Shown: one piece after another, positions 6,934-14,354 of the stretch | Numbering within the stretch: position 1 is the stretch's first letter | Layout: every line of letters begins with the position of its first letter | Assembly: GCA_964461295.1 (NCBI GenBank) | Contig: CAYWTX010000303.1 | Location: 1 to 19,180 of the forward strand | Origin: CAYWTX01 sp964461295 | Lineage (GTDB): Bacteria; Planctomycetota; Phycisphaerae; SM23-33 | DNA length: 19,180 nt | Direction: 5' to 3' | Notes under the pieces: generated by a model | Seen by the model: the letters and a program-made list of their open reading frames with translations, nothing else | Databases searched by the model: none | Told to the model about the DNA's origin: nothing | Program-made: the position numbers and the translations under genes

Positions 6934-7202
6934 GAGACTGTAGCAACATCATTGCGGTCCGAGCCGGGGGCGATGCGTGTTCCTCAGCCTGAAAGGCTGA
7001 CATATGACAGCCCAGGGCAACGCCCTGGGTATTCGTTACCTCTCAAGCCCAAGCCCTGTAAGGGCGAGAGAACCTCTGCACGCACTTCTGCCGCCCTTAC
7101 AGGGCTTGTCCTTTTGGGCTTCCGGCACCCAGGGCGTTGCCCTGGGCTGCATTCCGTCAGCCCGTTGGGCTGAATAGAACGCAACAATGATGCTACAGTC
7201 TC
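6934..7202. repeat. Complete nested-hairpin element forming a giant inverted repeat
   Basis: The ends are exact reverse complements, GAGACTGTAGC at 6934-6944 and GCTACAGTCTC at 7192-7202. Working inwards, TCAGCCTGAAAGGCTGA pairs with TCAGCCCGTTGGGCTGA. A 23-base block around CCCAGGGCAACGCCCTGGG pairs perfectly with its reverse complement near 7128-7150. AAGCCCTGTAAGGGCG pairs perfectly with CGCCCTTACAGGGCTT. Each arm block also folds on itself. The element (269 bp) can therefore form one long stem or a row of small hairpins. Partial copies lie at 5366-5545 and 18939-19180. It carries no coding capacity that I would believe. Confidence 0.88.
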
Positions 7203-7212
7203 CCAGTTTGAG

Positions 7213-10200
7213 TCACTTCGCCATCGCCTCGTAGTAGTCCTTGAGCAGTTTCCGGAACTCCAGGGGCAACTCGCGGGCGAAGTTCTCGTTCAACGCCGCT
7301 CGCTCGCGGTCCACCAGAGAGTTCCACTCCGACTTGTTCCCCGTCGGCAGCTTGCCCTCCGGGCTGGCCCTGCTGAACTCGAACCAGTGGTCCAGGCTGA
7401 TCGGCGCCGGCGCGTCGCGGATCGTCATCGGCGTCATCGCCGAGCTCGGCGGCGGCGGCGGTTGCAGCGCCATGATCAGCTCGACCACGTTCATCGCGAA
7501 CGCGATCCGCAACTCCTTCTCCGCCGTCTGCTGGTGCGTGATCGTCTCGTTCTTCACCGACGCCTTCAGCGTCTTGACGGCCTGCACCATCGCCCTCGCG
7601 GCCGCCTCGACGTGCTCCCAGCCGGTGATCCGCCCCTGCCCGCTCAGTATGTTGGGCATCTGGGCGATCGCGTCGGCCCGCTGCTTGAACTCGGCCTGCT
7701 TCTCCACGTGCGTGGGCAAGGCGGCGTCCGGGGTCCGCAGCGTCAGCTCCCGCAACTCGCGCTGCTCGGTCGCCAGCAACAGGATCGCCGTCAGCCCGTC
7801 GAACGCGCCGATGTAGGTCACCATTCCCGCGCCCGACTCCAGCAACTGCATCAGCGACAGGATGTACTCATCCAGCGCCAGGATCCCCGCCTTCAGCGCC
7901 GCCTCGGCCTTCTTCTGGTGCTCCACCGCCGGATCGCGAGCCGGGGCCTTCAGTTCCTTGATCGCCCCCTTCATTTCTTCGACCGCCGTCTTGAACGCGC
8001 TGGCCGCCTTCGGCGCCACCGAAAGCCCCGTCAGCACGTCCGTCTCGCCCAGCAGGATGTCCTGCTCGCCCACCAGCCGGGGAAACTCGCCCTCGGCCGC
8101 TTCCTCGGTCGTCTCCCGCAGCACGATCTGCCGTTGGAGCAGGTCCATCGCCCGGCTGCTCAACTCGCTCGTCGCGTCGATTTCGGTCACGATCAGCTCG
8201 ATCTGGCGGATCACGTTCGCCGCGGCGGCCGCGGCCGCCTGCAGCGCCGCGATCGCCTTCTTCTGCGACTCCGACGCCCCGGCGCCCTGGTCCTTCTCCA
8301 ACAGCCCCGAGGCATCGGTCATCGCGGCCATCGCCAGGTCCAGCGGTTCCTTCATCGCCGCCGCCTCGCGAATGCTCCCGGCGTTCTCCTGCACCTGCCC
8401 CAGCGCTCGCGCCAGCATCGCCTGGGCGCTCGTCATGTCCAGCACCGTCCGGGCGTCCTTCACCGCCGCGTCCACGTCCTTCCGCAAGTCCGTCTGCTCG
8501 GCCTCCAGGTCCTCCAGCGACTGCCGGATCACCCTCAGGTCGGCCGACGCCTGCCGGAACAGCCACAGCTTCTCCAGCACGCCCAACTCGCGCTTGCCGA
8601 TCTCCATCGCCTCGCGCAGCGCCTGCTCGGCCTTGCCCAGTTCGCCCACCGCCGCGCCGAGCTGGTTCGCCTTCATCGGCTTGGCCGACTTGTCCATCGC
8701 GCCGGCCGCCTTGCGCAGCGACCGCCGCAGCGACGAGGCAAAGTTGCCCGCCGGCAGGTTCGTCGCCAGGGCGGCCACTTCCTGGGCCAACTGCTCCTGC
8801 GCCGCCGCCGGCGCCGTCAGCGGCTTGCCCGCCGTCGCCGCGTCGTACGCGCTGTTCTTCACCTGCTCCGAACGGTCGCGGATCTCGGTGATCTGCTTGA
8901 GCCGGTCGGCCGACTCCAGCATCCGCCGGTGCGTGTCGCCCAGCGCGCCCAGCCTGGCGATCTGCTCGCCCAGCCGCGTCGCCCCCGACAACAGCGCCGC
9001 CTCCACCAGCGTTTGCGCCGCCGCGGCGGCCGCCGCGTCGCCCGCCTCAATCGCCCCGGCCGCGTCGGCCGCCGCCTTCCGCGCCGCCGCCAGCGGCGCG
9101 TCGATCTCCAGGATCCCCTGCCCCGAGCCCGCCGAGGACCCGTCCAACTGGCCCAGCGCCCGCACCGCCGATTCCTGCCGCAGTCTCAACGTCGTCTTCT
9201 GCGCCGCGAAACTCTCGGCCCCCAGCGCCGTCATGGTCGTCCGCAACGACTTCTGCGCTTCCTCCATCTCCTTCAGCACGCCACGCGCCCGGACCAGTTC
9301 CTCCAGCTTCGCGTCCGGCCGAAGCTTCAGAAGCCCCTGCCGCAGACCGTGCAGGGCTTTCCCCTGTCGCTCGGGCGCGCCGGCGGACTTGTTCGCCATC
9401 GCCTCGGCCGCGGCCTTCATCTCCGCCACGACCTGTCCCGCCTCGACGAGCTTCCGCGCCCGCGCCAACCGCACCGCCGCCAGGGCGTCGCCCGGGGCGT
9501 CGTGCATCGCCTGGATCTCGCCCACAAGCGCCGACACCCGCTCCGCCAGCCCCCGCTGGCTTTCGCTCGCCCCCGCCGCCTCCGCTTGCTTCGCGGCGCC
9601 GCCCGCCAGCAACGATTCCTCCCGCGAAATGATCTCCCTCAACTCCGTCGCGAACACCTCGCACGCCTGCGACACGCCGGCCTGCAACAGCAGGCTCCCC
9701 AACTCCCGCGCCGCCAGCTCGATCTGGTTCCGCGCCTCGGCCAGCGCAGGCCCCGCAGGGCCCTTGCCCCGCACCGCCTGGTCGATCAGCTTTCGCGCAT
9801 GTCCAAGCCGCACCTGCTTGACGGTCGCCAGCCGCTGGCGCAGGCCGCCGGCAATCTTCGTCACATCCGCGCCGACGCCCTGGTTGCTCGCCAGATCGGC
9901 CAGCAGTTCGTCGAACCGTCCGATCAACTCGCCGAGCTGCGCCTCGACCATCTCCTGCCGCGCGCTCTCCATCGCCGTCGTCTGCGCCGCGCTGGCGGCC
10001 GCCGCCGGAGCGCCAACGGCTGGACCAGGTAGCGAGATGAGCGAGAACAACATCGCCCAGGCGAACCGGCCTCCCCGCTCGTAGTTCCGCCGTAAGGCGG
10101 GCCGTTTCTCGCTCACGCGCGTGCCGGGATTCCGCCTTACGGCGGGACTACAAACAATACTCACCTTATCCGCGCGTGCAATCGACAATCGACAATCCGC

Positions 10201-10218
10201 AATCCGCAATTCCCTCAT
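7213..10218 (-). CDS. Large exported alanine-rich coiled-coil protein
   Basis: I do not recognise a named domain in this 1001-residue protein. A hydrophobic segment near residues 55-70 (AMLFSLISLPGPAVGAP) looks like a signal peptide. About 800 residues of Ala/Glu/Lys/Leu-rich helix with heptad character follow, strongly suggesting coiled coils. A PPPPPSS break sits near 920-926. The C-terminus (LPLEFRKLLKDYYEAM) resembles ends I associate with planctomycete proteins from similar gene rows. The start is contested. The ATG at 10218 has GGGAGG seven nt upstream and overlaps the previous stop as ATGA. However, the first 55 or so codons consist of repeat DNA (10081-10151 and 10179-10213). The ATG at 10053 would give a normal signal peptide but its GGGGAGG is 16 nt away. 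A structural envelope role is plausible but unproven. Confidence 0.8.
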   Translation of the reverse strand: MRELRIADCRLSIARADKVSIVCSPAVRRNPGTRVSEKRPALRRNYERGGRFAWAMLFSLISLPGPAVGAPAAAASAAQTTAMESARQEMVEAQLGELIGRFDELLADLASNQGVGADVTKIAGGLRQRLATVKQVRLGHARKLIDQAVRGKGPAGPALAEARNQIELAARELGSLLLQAGVSQACEVFATELREIISREESLLAGGAAKQAEAAGASESQRGLAERVSALVGEIQAMHDAPGDALAAVRLARARKLVEAGQVVAEMKAAAEAMANKSAGAPERQGKALHGLRQGLLKLRPDAKLEELVRARGVLKEMEEAQKSLRTTMTALGAESFAAQKTTLRLRQESAVRALGQLDGSSAGSGQGILEIDAPLAAARKAAADAAGAIEAGDAAAAAAAQTLVEAALLSGATRLGEQIARLGALGDTHRRMLESADRLKQITEIRDRSEQVKNSAYDAATAGKPLTAPAAAQEQLAQEVAALATNLPAGNFASSLRRSLRKAAGAMDKSAKPMKANQLGAAVGELGKAEQALREAMEIGKRELGVLEKLWLFRQASADLRVIRQSLEDLEAEQTDLRKDVDAAVKDARTVLDMTSAQAMLARALGQVQENAGSIREAAAMKEPLDLAMAAMTDASGLLEKDQGAGASESQKKAIAALQAAAAAAANVIRQIELIVTEIDATSELSSRAMDLLQRQIVLRETTEEAAEGEFPRLVGEQDILLGETDVLTGLSVAPKAASAFKTAVEEMKGAIKELKAPARDPAVEHQKKAEAALKAGILALDEYILSLMQLLESGAGMVTYIGAFDGLTAILLLATEQRELRELTLRTPDAALPTHVEKQAEFKQRADAIAQMPNILSGQGRITGWEHVEAAARAMVQAVKTLKASVKNETITHQQTAEKELRIAFAMNVVELIMALQPPPPPSSAMTPMTIRDAPAPISLDHWFEFSRASPEGKLPTGNKSEWNSLVDRERAALNENFARELPLEFRKLLKDYYEAMAK
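10081..10151. repeat. Short inverted-repeat element inside the N-terminal coding region
   Basis: The arms GTAGTTCCGCCGTAAGGCGG (10081-10100) and CCGCCTTACGGCGGGACTAC (10132-10151) are reverse complements at 19 of 20 positions. Each arm also folds as CCGCC-GTAA-GGCGG or its complement. The element lies within the 5' part of the coiled-coil gene if the ATG at 10218 is used, and upstream of the gene if the ATG at 10053 is used. Confidence 0.85.
10179..10213. repeat. Five tandem 7-nt repeats at the gene junction
   Basis: The bases read CAATCGA twice, CAATCCG twice, then CAATTCC, a run of 7-nt units just inside the ATG at 10218 of the coiled-coil gene. They would encode the RELRIADCRLSIA-like start of that protein. 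The run is immediately next to the ATGA overlap with the DUF4175-like gene. Confidence 0.8.
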
Positions 10219-11876
10219 GGCGCCGCCTCCCTTCGCGTCGTCGGTCCGCTCGCTGTCGCCTCCAACGCGCGCGCCGCCTCCTTCTCCTGCACGTACAGCG
10301 GACGCAACTGGCCCAGGAACTTCCGCTGCCGCGCCAGCACGTACGCCACGTAATCGCCGTCGGTCACGAACTGCACCCGCCGGCTGATCGACCGGCTCCG
10401 CCCGGGCTTGCCCGGCCGGCCGTCGGCCACCTCCACCGCGAACGTCACGATGTCGTTGGCCTTCAGGTCGGTGATCACTTGCGTGATCGGCCAGGCGAAC
10501 TCCTTCTCGGCGCTCGTCGCCCCGGCCAGGCCCGCCAGCGCCTGCCGCTTCTCCGCGCCGTCGTTCACCGAGTACACGATGTTCGCCTCGCCCAGGCCGT
10601 AGTCGTCCCTCGCCCAGTACGACAACGACACCGTCTTCTTCAGCGTCGCCTTCGTGTCTTCCGCCGGCCGAAGCAGACCCACCTGCGGATCGGCGTCGGG
10701 TATCACCTGGATGTAGTGCCGCGGCCCCGCCTCCACGTACTCCCGCTCGCCCAGCCGCCAGCGCAAACTGATGCTGTAAGGCCGCGACGCCTCCGCGGGC
10801 AACTCCAGCCGCGCCTCACGCCCGCCGGCGCTGATGGCCAACGCCTTGCCGCCCTCCGCGCCCTCCAACTTCATCTCCGCGCCCAGCACCGCCCGATCCA
10901 GCTTCAGCCGCCAACTCAGCGTCGTGCCCTCCGGCACCTTCAGGTTGAACGTCTCCACCGCGTGCGCCTTCAGCCGCGTGTACGCGGGGTACTGCAACTC
11001 GATCCGCCCCTCGACGATCCGCGGCGGACGAACCACCGTCACGCGCCGACGCGGCGACTTCGCGTCGCCGATGCCGAAGCTATACTCCACGTCCTCCGTC
11101 ACGCCCGCCAGCACGTGCTCGAACTCCGCGCCGACGCCGACGACGTCGATCGCCTCCCAGTCCATGCCCTTGTACCGCACCCACACCCGCCCGCCCGCGG
11201 GCACCACCCCGGCTGCACGGGCGCGCAACGCCACGCTCTCGCCGTGACGGATCACCGGCTCGCCGCTCAGCACGTCGATCCTCGTCGCCGTCGGATAGCC
11301 CGCCGTCGAAGCCGGGTTGAACATCCGCTGCGCCAGCACCCGCAGATGCTCCCCCTTCCACGCCGCCGTCCCGCACACCGCCGCCGCCGCCATCACCGCG
11401 CCCGCCAACGCCCCCACAATCGCCGCAGAAGGCGTCGCCTTCGCCAGGTCCACCCCCGCCGTACGCTCGTCCGCCTGACGACGCACCGCACGCATCAACT
11501 CGCGCGACACCGCCTGGCCGTAGCCTCGCTCGTCGCCGAACTGCACGCTCGACACCGCCAGGCCGTTCAGGTCCGGCAACGCCCGCTCCACCTCCAGCGC
11601 CTCTTCCAGCGCGTCGTACCGCCGCAGCCGCCGCACCAACGTGCCGTACGCGATGCCCAACAGCGCCCCGACGTTCGCCGCCAACAGCACCATCCGCGCC
11701 GCGCCCGGCAGGTCCAGCGGCCAGTCCAGCAGCAGATCCACCAGCACCATCGCGCCCAGCGCCGCCAACAGCCAGCACGCCCCACGCAGCACGACGCGCC
11801 CGGTCTGTCGCGCCCACAGCGCGCGAAGTCGCACGTCCAGGTTGCCGCGGCTCAGGTTGCTCGATTCCTCGCTCAC
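10215..11876 (-). CDS. DUF4175-like membrane protein
   Basis: The product (553 aa) has two closely spaced N-terminal membrane segments (about 28-48, VVLRGACWLLAALGAMVLVD, and about 57-77, AARMVLLAANVGALLGIAYG). A short cytosolic stretch contains LEEALEVERALPDLNG, and a third membrane segment follows near 150-172 (AAIVGALAGAVMAAAAVCG). The remainder (about 175-530) is a series of beta-rich, probably extracytoplasmic domains. This arrangement fits DUF4175-like proteins found beside MoxR/vWA genes; the domain name is from memory and the match is moderate. The start is GTG at 11876 with only a weak GAGTGA upstream, 15 nt after the vWA gene's TAG and in the same frame as it. The stop overlaps the next gene as ATGA. 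The role is probably as a membrane partner of the vWA proteins. Confidence 0.75.
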   Translation of the reverse strand: MSEESSNLSRGNLDVRLRALWARQTGRVVLRGACWLLAALGAMVLVDLLLDWPLDLPGAARMVLLAANVGALLGIAYGTLVRRLRRYDALEEALEVERALPDLNGLAVSSVQFGDERGYGQAVSRELMRAVRRQADERTAGVDLAKATPSAAIVGALAGAVMAAAAVCGTAAWKGEHLRVLAQRMFNPASTAGYPTATRIDVLSGEPVIRHGESVALRARAAGVVPAGGRVWVRYKGMDWEAIDVVGVGAEFEHVLAGVTEDVEYSFGIGDAKSPRRRVTVVRPPRIVEGRIELQYPAYTRLKAHAVETFNLKVPEGTTLSWRLKLDRAVLGAEMKLEGAEGGKALAISAGGREARLELPAEASRPYSISLRWRLGEREYVEAGPRHYIQVIPDADPQVGLLRPAEDTKATLKKTVSLSYWARDDYGLGEANIVYSVNDGAEKRQALAGLAGATSAEKEFAWPITQVITDLKANDIVTFAVEVADGRPGKPGRSRSISRRVQFVTDGDYVAYVLARQRKFLGQLRPLYVQEKEAARALEATASGPTTRREAAP

Positions 11877-11891
11877 GGGGTCACTCAGTTG

Positions 11892-14324
11892 CTACGCCAG
11901 GTTCTTCTTCCTTCTCCACGCCCACTCGCTCGCGGCGAGCAGCACGAACGCCAGCGGGATCATCCAGTTGTCCCAAAGCTCGATCTCCTTCACGAACGTC
12001 GTGCTGCCGCCCCGCCCCGCCGCCGCGTCCGCCAGCAGCGGAAACTCCGACAGCGCCAGGAACCGCCCGCCCGTCGTCGCGGCCATCTTCTCCAACAGGT
12101 CACGCTGCATGCCCGTCTCGACCTGCTCGCTGGTCTCCGCGCGAACGTCGAACTCCTTCACGGCCGCCTGCGCATCGCCCGTCCGCGCCGCTCGCGCGGC
12201 CGCAGCCTGCGCCGCGCCGCCGCGGGCATCGTCAGAAGTGGAACTCAAACGGTACCTTCCCGCCGCCGCGGGCGTGCAGAAACCGTGAAAAACGCCGGCC
12301 ATTCCCGGCACGGCGCGAAGCACCACCGCCGCCGCATCGCCCGCCCCGCTGGCGGCGCCCACGTACGCCGTGAACGTCGGCGCCGTCGACGGCTCGTACA
12401 AGTCGTTCAACGCGTGCGCCCAGATCTCCACCGGCTCGTCCACCGCGTACTCGTCGCGGCCCGTCTCCAGCCGCACCGGGCGGTTCTCGCCCAGCAGCCG
12501 CGACAACGCCAGGAACTGCACCGCCTGCCCCCAGAACCGCAGGTGGTACTTGTCGCCCGCCCGCGCCCGCAGCCGCCAGATCTGGTCGGTGCCGATGAAC
12601 ATCACCTTGCCCGCCCCGCAGCGCTGCCACGCCACCAGCGGAAACGCCCGCGCCCGCTGCGAGCCGTCCGAAAGCTCCGCCAGCACGTGCGCGCCCGGCT
12701 TGGCCCCCGCGACCGGCGGCACCCAGTTCAACGGCCGAATGTTCGCCCACAACGCCTGCGTGCGGCTTTCCGACCGCTCCAGCGACATCACCGTGCTGCG
12801 CCGCCCCTCCTCCGTCAGCACCGGGTACACGTCGTCGCCAACCTCCTCCCACGCCTCGGCGCCGAACCGCACCGGCAGCAGCGCCGCCAGCGGCGTGTCC
12901 ACATACTCGCCGGGCATGTGCTTGCGCCCGCCCAGCACGATCAGCGACCCGCCCTGCTCGCGCACCAGCCGCTCCAGCAGCGCCAACTGCGTCGGCGTGA
13001 ACGTCGACGCCTTCACGTCGCCCAGGATCACCAGGTCGTAGGCGAACGCCGCCGCCTCCTTCTCGGGCAGCCGACCCAGGTGCTCCTTGCTCGCGCGGGC
13101 CAGGTCCTTGTCCCCCTCGGTGTTGATGAACTGCACGTCGATCCGCGGGTCGCGCTTCAGCACCGCCCGGATGTATCGATACTCCCACCGCGGCGTGCCC
13201 TCGACGTACAGCACGCGGATCTTGTCGTCCAGCACCCGCAGCGACCGACGGATCACGTTGTTCTCCGTCGTCGCCTCCCCCGCCAGCGGCAACAGCGTCA
13301 CCTCCAACGCGTGCTGCCCGCCGGCGCGGCTGGCCTTGAACGGCAGCTCCTCCAACTGCGCCTGCCCGCTGAACGTCACCGTCTTGCGGGCCGCTTCCGT
13401 CCCGTCCAGCCGCACCACCAGCGTCGTCGACCGCTTCTCGTATCCGCTCGACGGGCACTGCACCCGCAACGGAACCATGTCGTTGGCGAACACCACGTCC
13501 GGCACGACCAGGTTGCGCAGCCCCGTATCGTCCGGCCGGGGCAGGCCCACGCCCACCACCGCAAGGCTCACGCCGCGCTGGCGCATCCGCTGCGCCGCCT
13601 CCAGCGGCGCGTCGCCGGCGTTGGCGGCCCCGTCGGTCACCACCACCGCCAGCGAAACGTCCTGGCCTTCCGCCGCCGCCAGCGCCGCTTCCAGCGCCGC
13701 GCCCAGCCGCGTCGCGCCCGGCTCGATGCCGGCGCCCGACCTGCTCGCCGGCTGCCGCCACGGCGCCGCCGTTTCCTCCAGGCGCCCCGCGAAACGGAAG
13801 TACCGTACCTCCGCCCGCCGCGACATCCCCTCCAGCACCGGACGATACGTCCGCCCCAGCGCGGCCTCCACCAGCTCCTGCCGCGACACCAGCGCCAGCT
13901 CGGCCTTAAGCTTCTCGTCGATCGCCCGCGAGGCATTGGCGTCCCGCGGCAGCTTGCCCAGCGCCACTCCCGCTTCCACCAGGCTCGCCGCGTCCTTCCG
14001 CGTGTCGCGGATCGCCATGCTGGCCGACTCGTCGGTCAGCACCAGCACCGTCGGCCGAGTCGGGATGCGTATCCGCGCCTCGACCACCGGGGCGAACAGC
14101 GCCGCCAGCAGCACCGCCGCCGCGGCCGCGCGCGCCGCCGCCATCGCCGCCCGCCCCGCGCGGCTCAGCGCCGTCTCGCGACGGTAGAGCATCACCGCGC
14201 CCGCCGCCGCCAGCAGCACCAGCACCACCAGCGCCGCCGGGGGCCAGGTCGAGCGCAGCGCCACCCGCACGCTCTCCAGCGTCTGGCTGGCGTCAACGCC
14301 CAGGATTCTCGCGATCGTTTCCAT
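11892..14324 (-). CDS. Membrane vWA / glutamine-amidotransferase-like protein
   Basis: The product (810 aa) has two N-terminal membrane spans (about 29-46 and 67-83). A von Willebrand A domain follows with an intact metal-binding motif DESAS at 98-102, a candidate Thr205, and TDG at 230-232. Beta-rich domains come next (about 265-365). A class I glutamine-amidotransferase-like fold starts at KIRVLYVEGTPRWEYRYIR near 368 and includes SLIVLGGRKH and GKVMFIGTD. No nucleophilic Cys in a GxCxG setting is seen, so it is probably not an active amidotransferase. A C-terminal membrane span near 786-801 precedes EWAWRRKKNLA. The ATG at 14324 lies 30 nt after the BatA-like gene with only a weak GCGGAAA ahead. 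The gene ends in TAG; reading through it would fuse this protein in frame to the next one. Confidence 0.87.
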   Translation of the reverse strand: METIARILGVDASQTLESVRVALRSTWPPAALVVLVLLAAAGAVMLYRRETALSRAGRAAMAAARAAAAAVLLAALFAPVVEARIRIPTRPTVLVLTDESASMAIRDTRKDAASLVEAGVALGKLPRDANASRAIDEKLKAELALVSRQELVEAALGRTYRPVLEGMSRRAEVRYFRFAGRLEETAAPWRQPASRSGAGIEPGATRLGAALEAALAAAEGQDVSLAVVVTDGAANAGDAPLEAAQRMRQRGVSLAVVGVGLPRPDDTGLRNLVVPDVVFANDMVPLRVQCPSSGYEKRSTTLVVRLDGTEAARKTVTFSGQAQLEELPFKASRAGGQHALEVTLLPLAGEATTENNVIRRSLRVLDDKIRVLYVEGTPRWEYRYIRAVLKRDPRIDVQFINTEGDKDLARASKEHLGRLPEKEAAAFAYDLVILGDVKASTFTPTQLALLERLVREQGGSLIVLGGRKHMPGEYVDTPLAALLPVRFGAEAWEEVGDDVYPVLTEEGRRSTVMSLERSESRTQALWANIRPLNWVPPVAGAKPGAHVLAELSDGSQRARAFPLVAWQRCGAGKVMFIGTDQIWRLRARAGDKYHLRFWGQAVQFLALSRLLGENRPVRLETGRDEYAVDEPVEIWAHALNDLYEPSTAPTFTAYVGAASGAGDAAAVVLRAVPGMAGVFHGFCTPAAAGRYRLSSTSDDARGGAAQAAAARAARTGDAQAAVKEFDVRAETSEQVETGMQRDLLEKMAATTGGRFLALSEFPLLADAAAGRGGSTTFVKEIELWDNWMIPLAFVLLAASEWAWRRKKNLA

Positions 14325-14354
14325 CGTTTCCGCTTACCCAGGTTCCATGCGGGC

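Noticed and set aside
6984..7187. A 67-codon frame with words such as SPGQRPG and SPLQGLG
   Set aside because: It is a translation of the hairpin repeat element itself. Similar strings appear in all frames of the other copies, so it is not a gene.
5366..7202. Possible CRISPR array, because repeats recur in the intergenic regions
   Set aside because: There is no regular repeat-spacer spacing, the repeats are internally palindromic and form single composite elements, and no cas genes are present.
7387..10084. Long plus-strand frames opposite the coiled-coil gene
   Set aside because: They are low-complexity Arg/Leu- or Ser/Ala-rich translations with no motifs, explained by strong codon bias of the gene on the minus strand.
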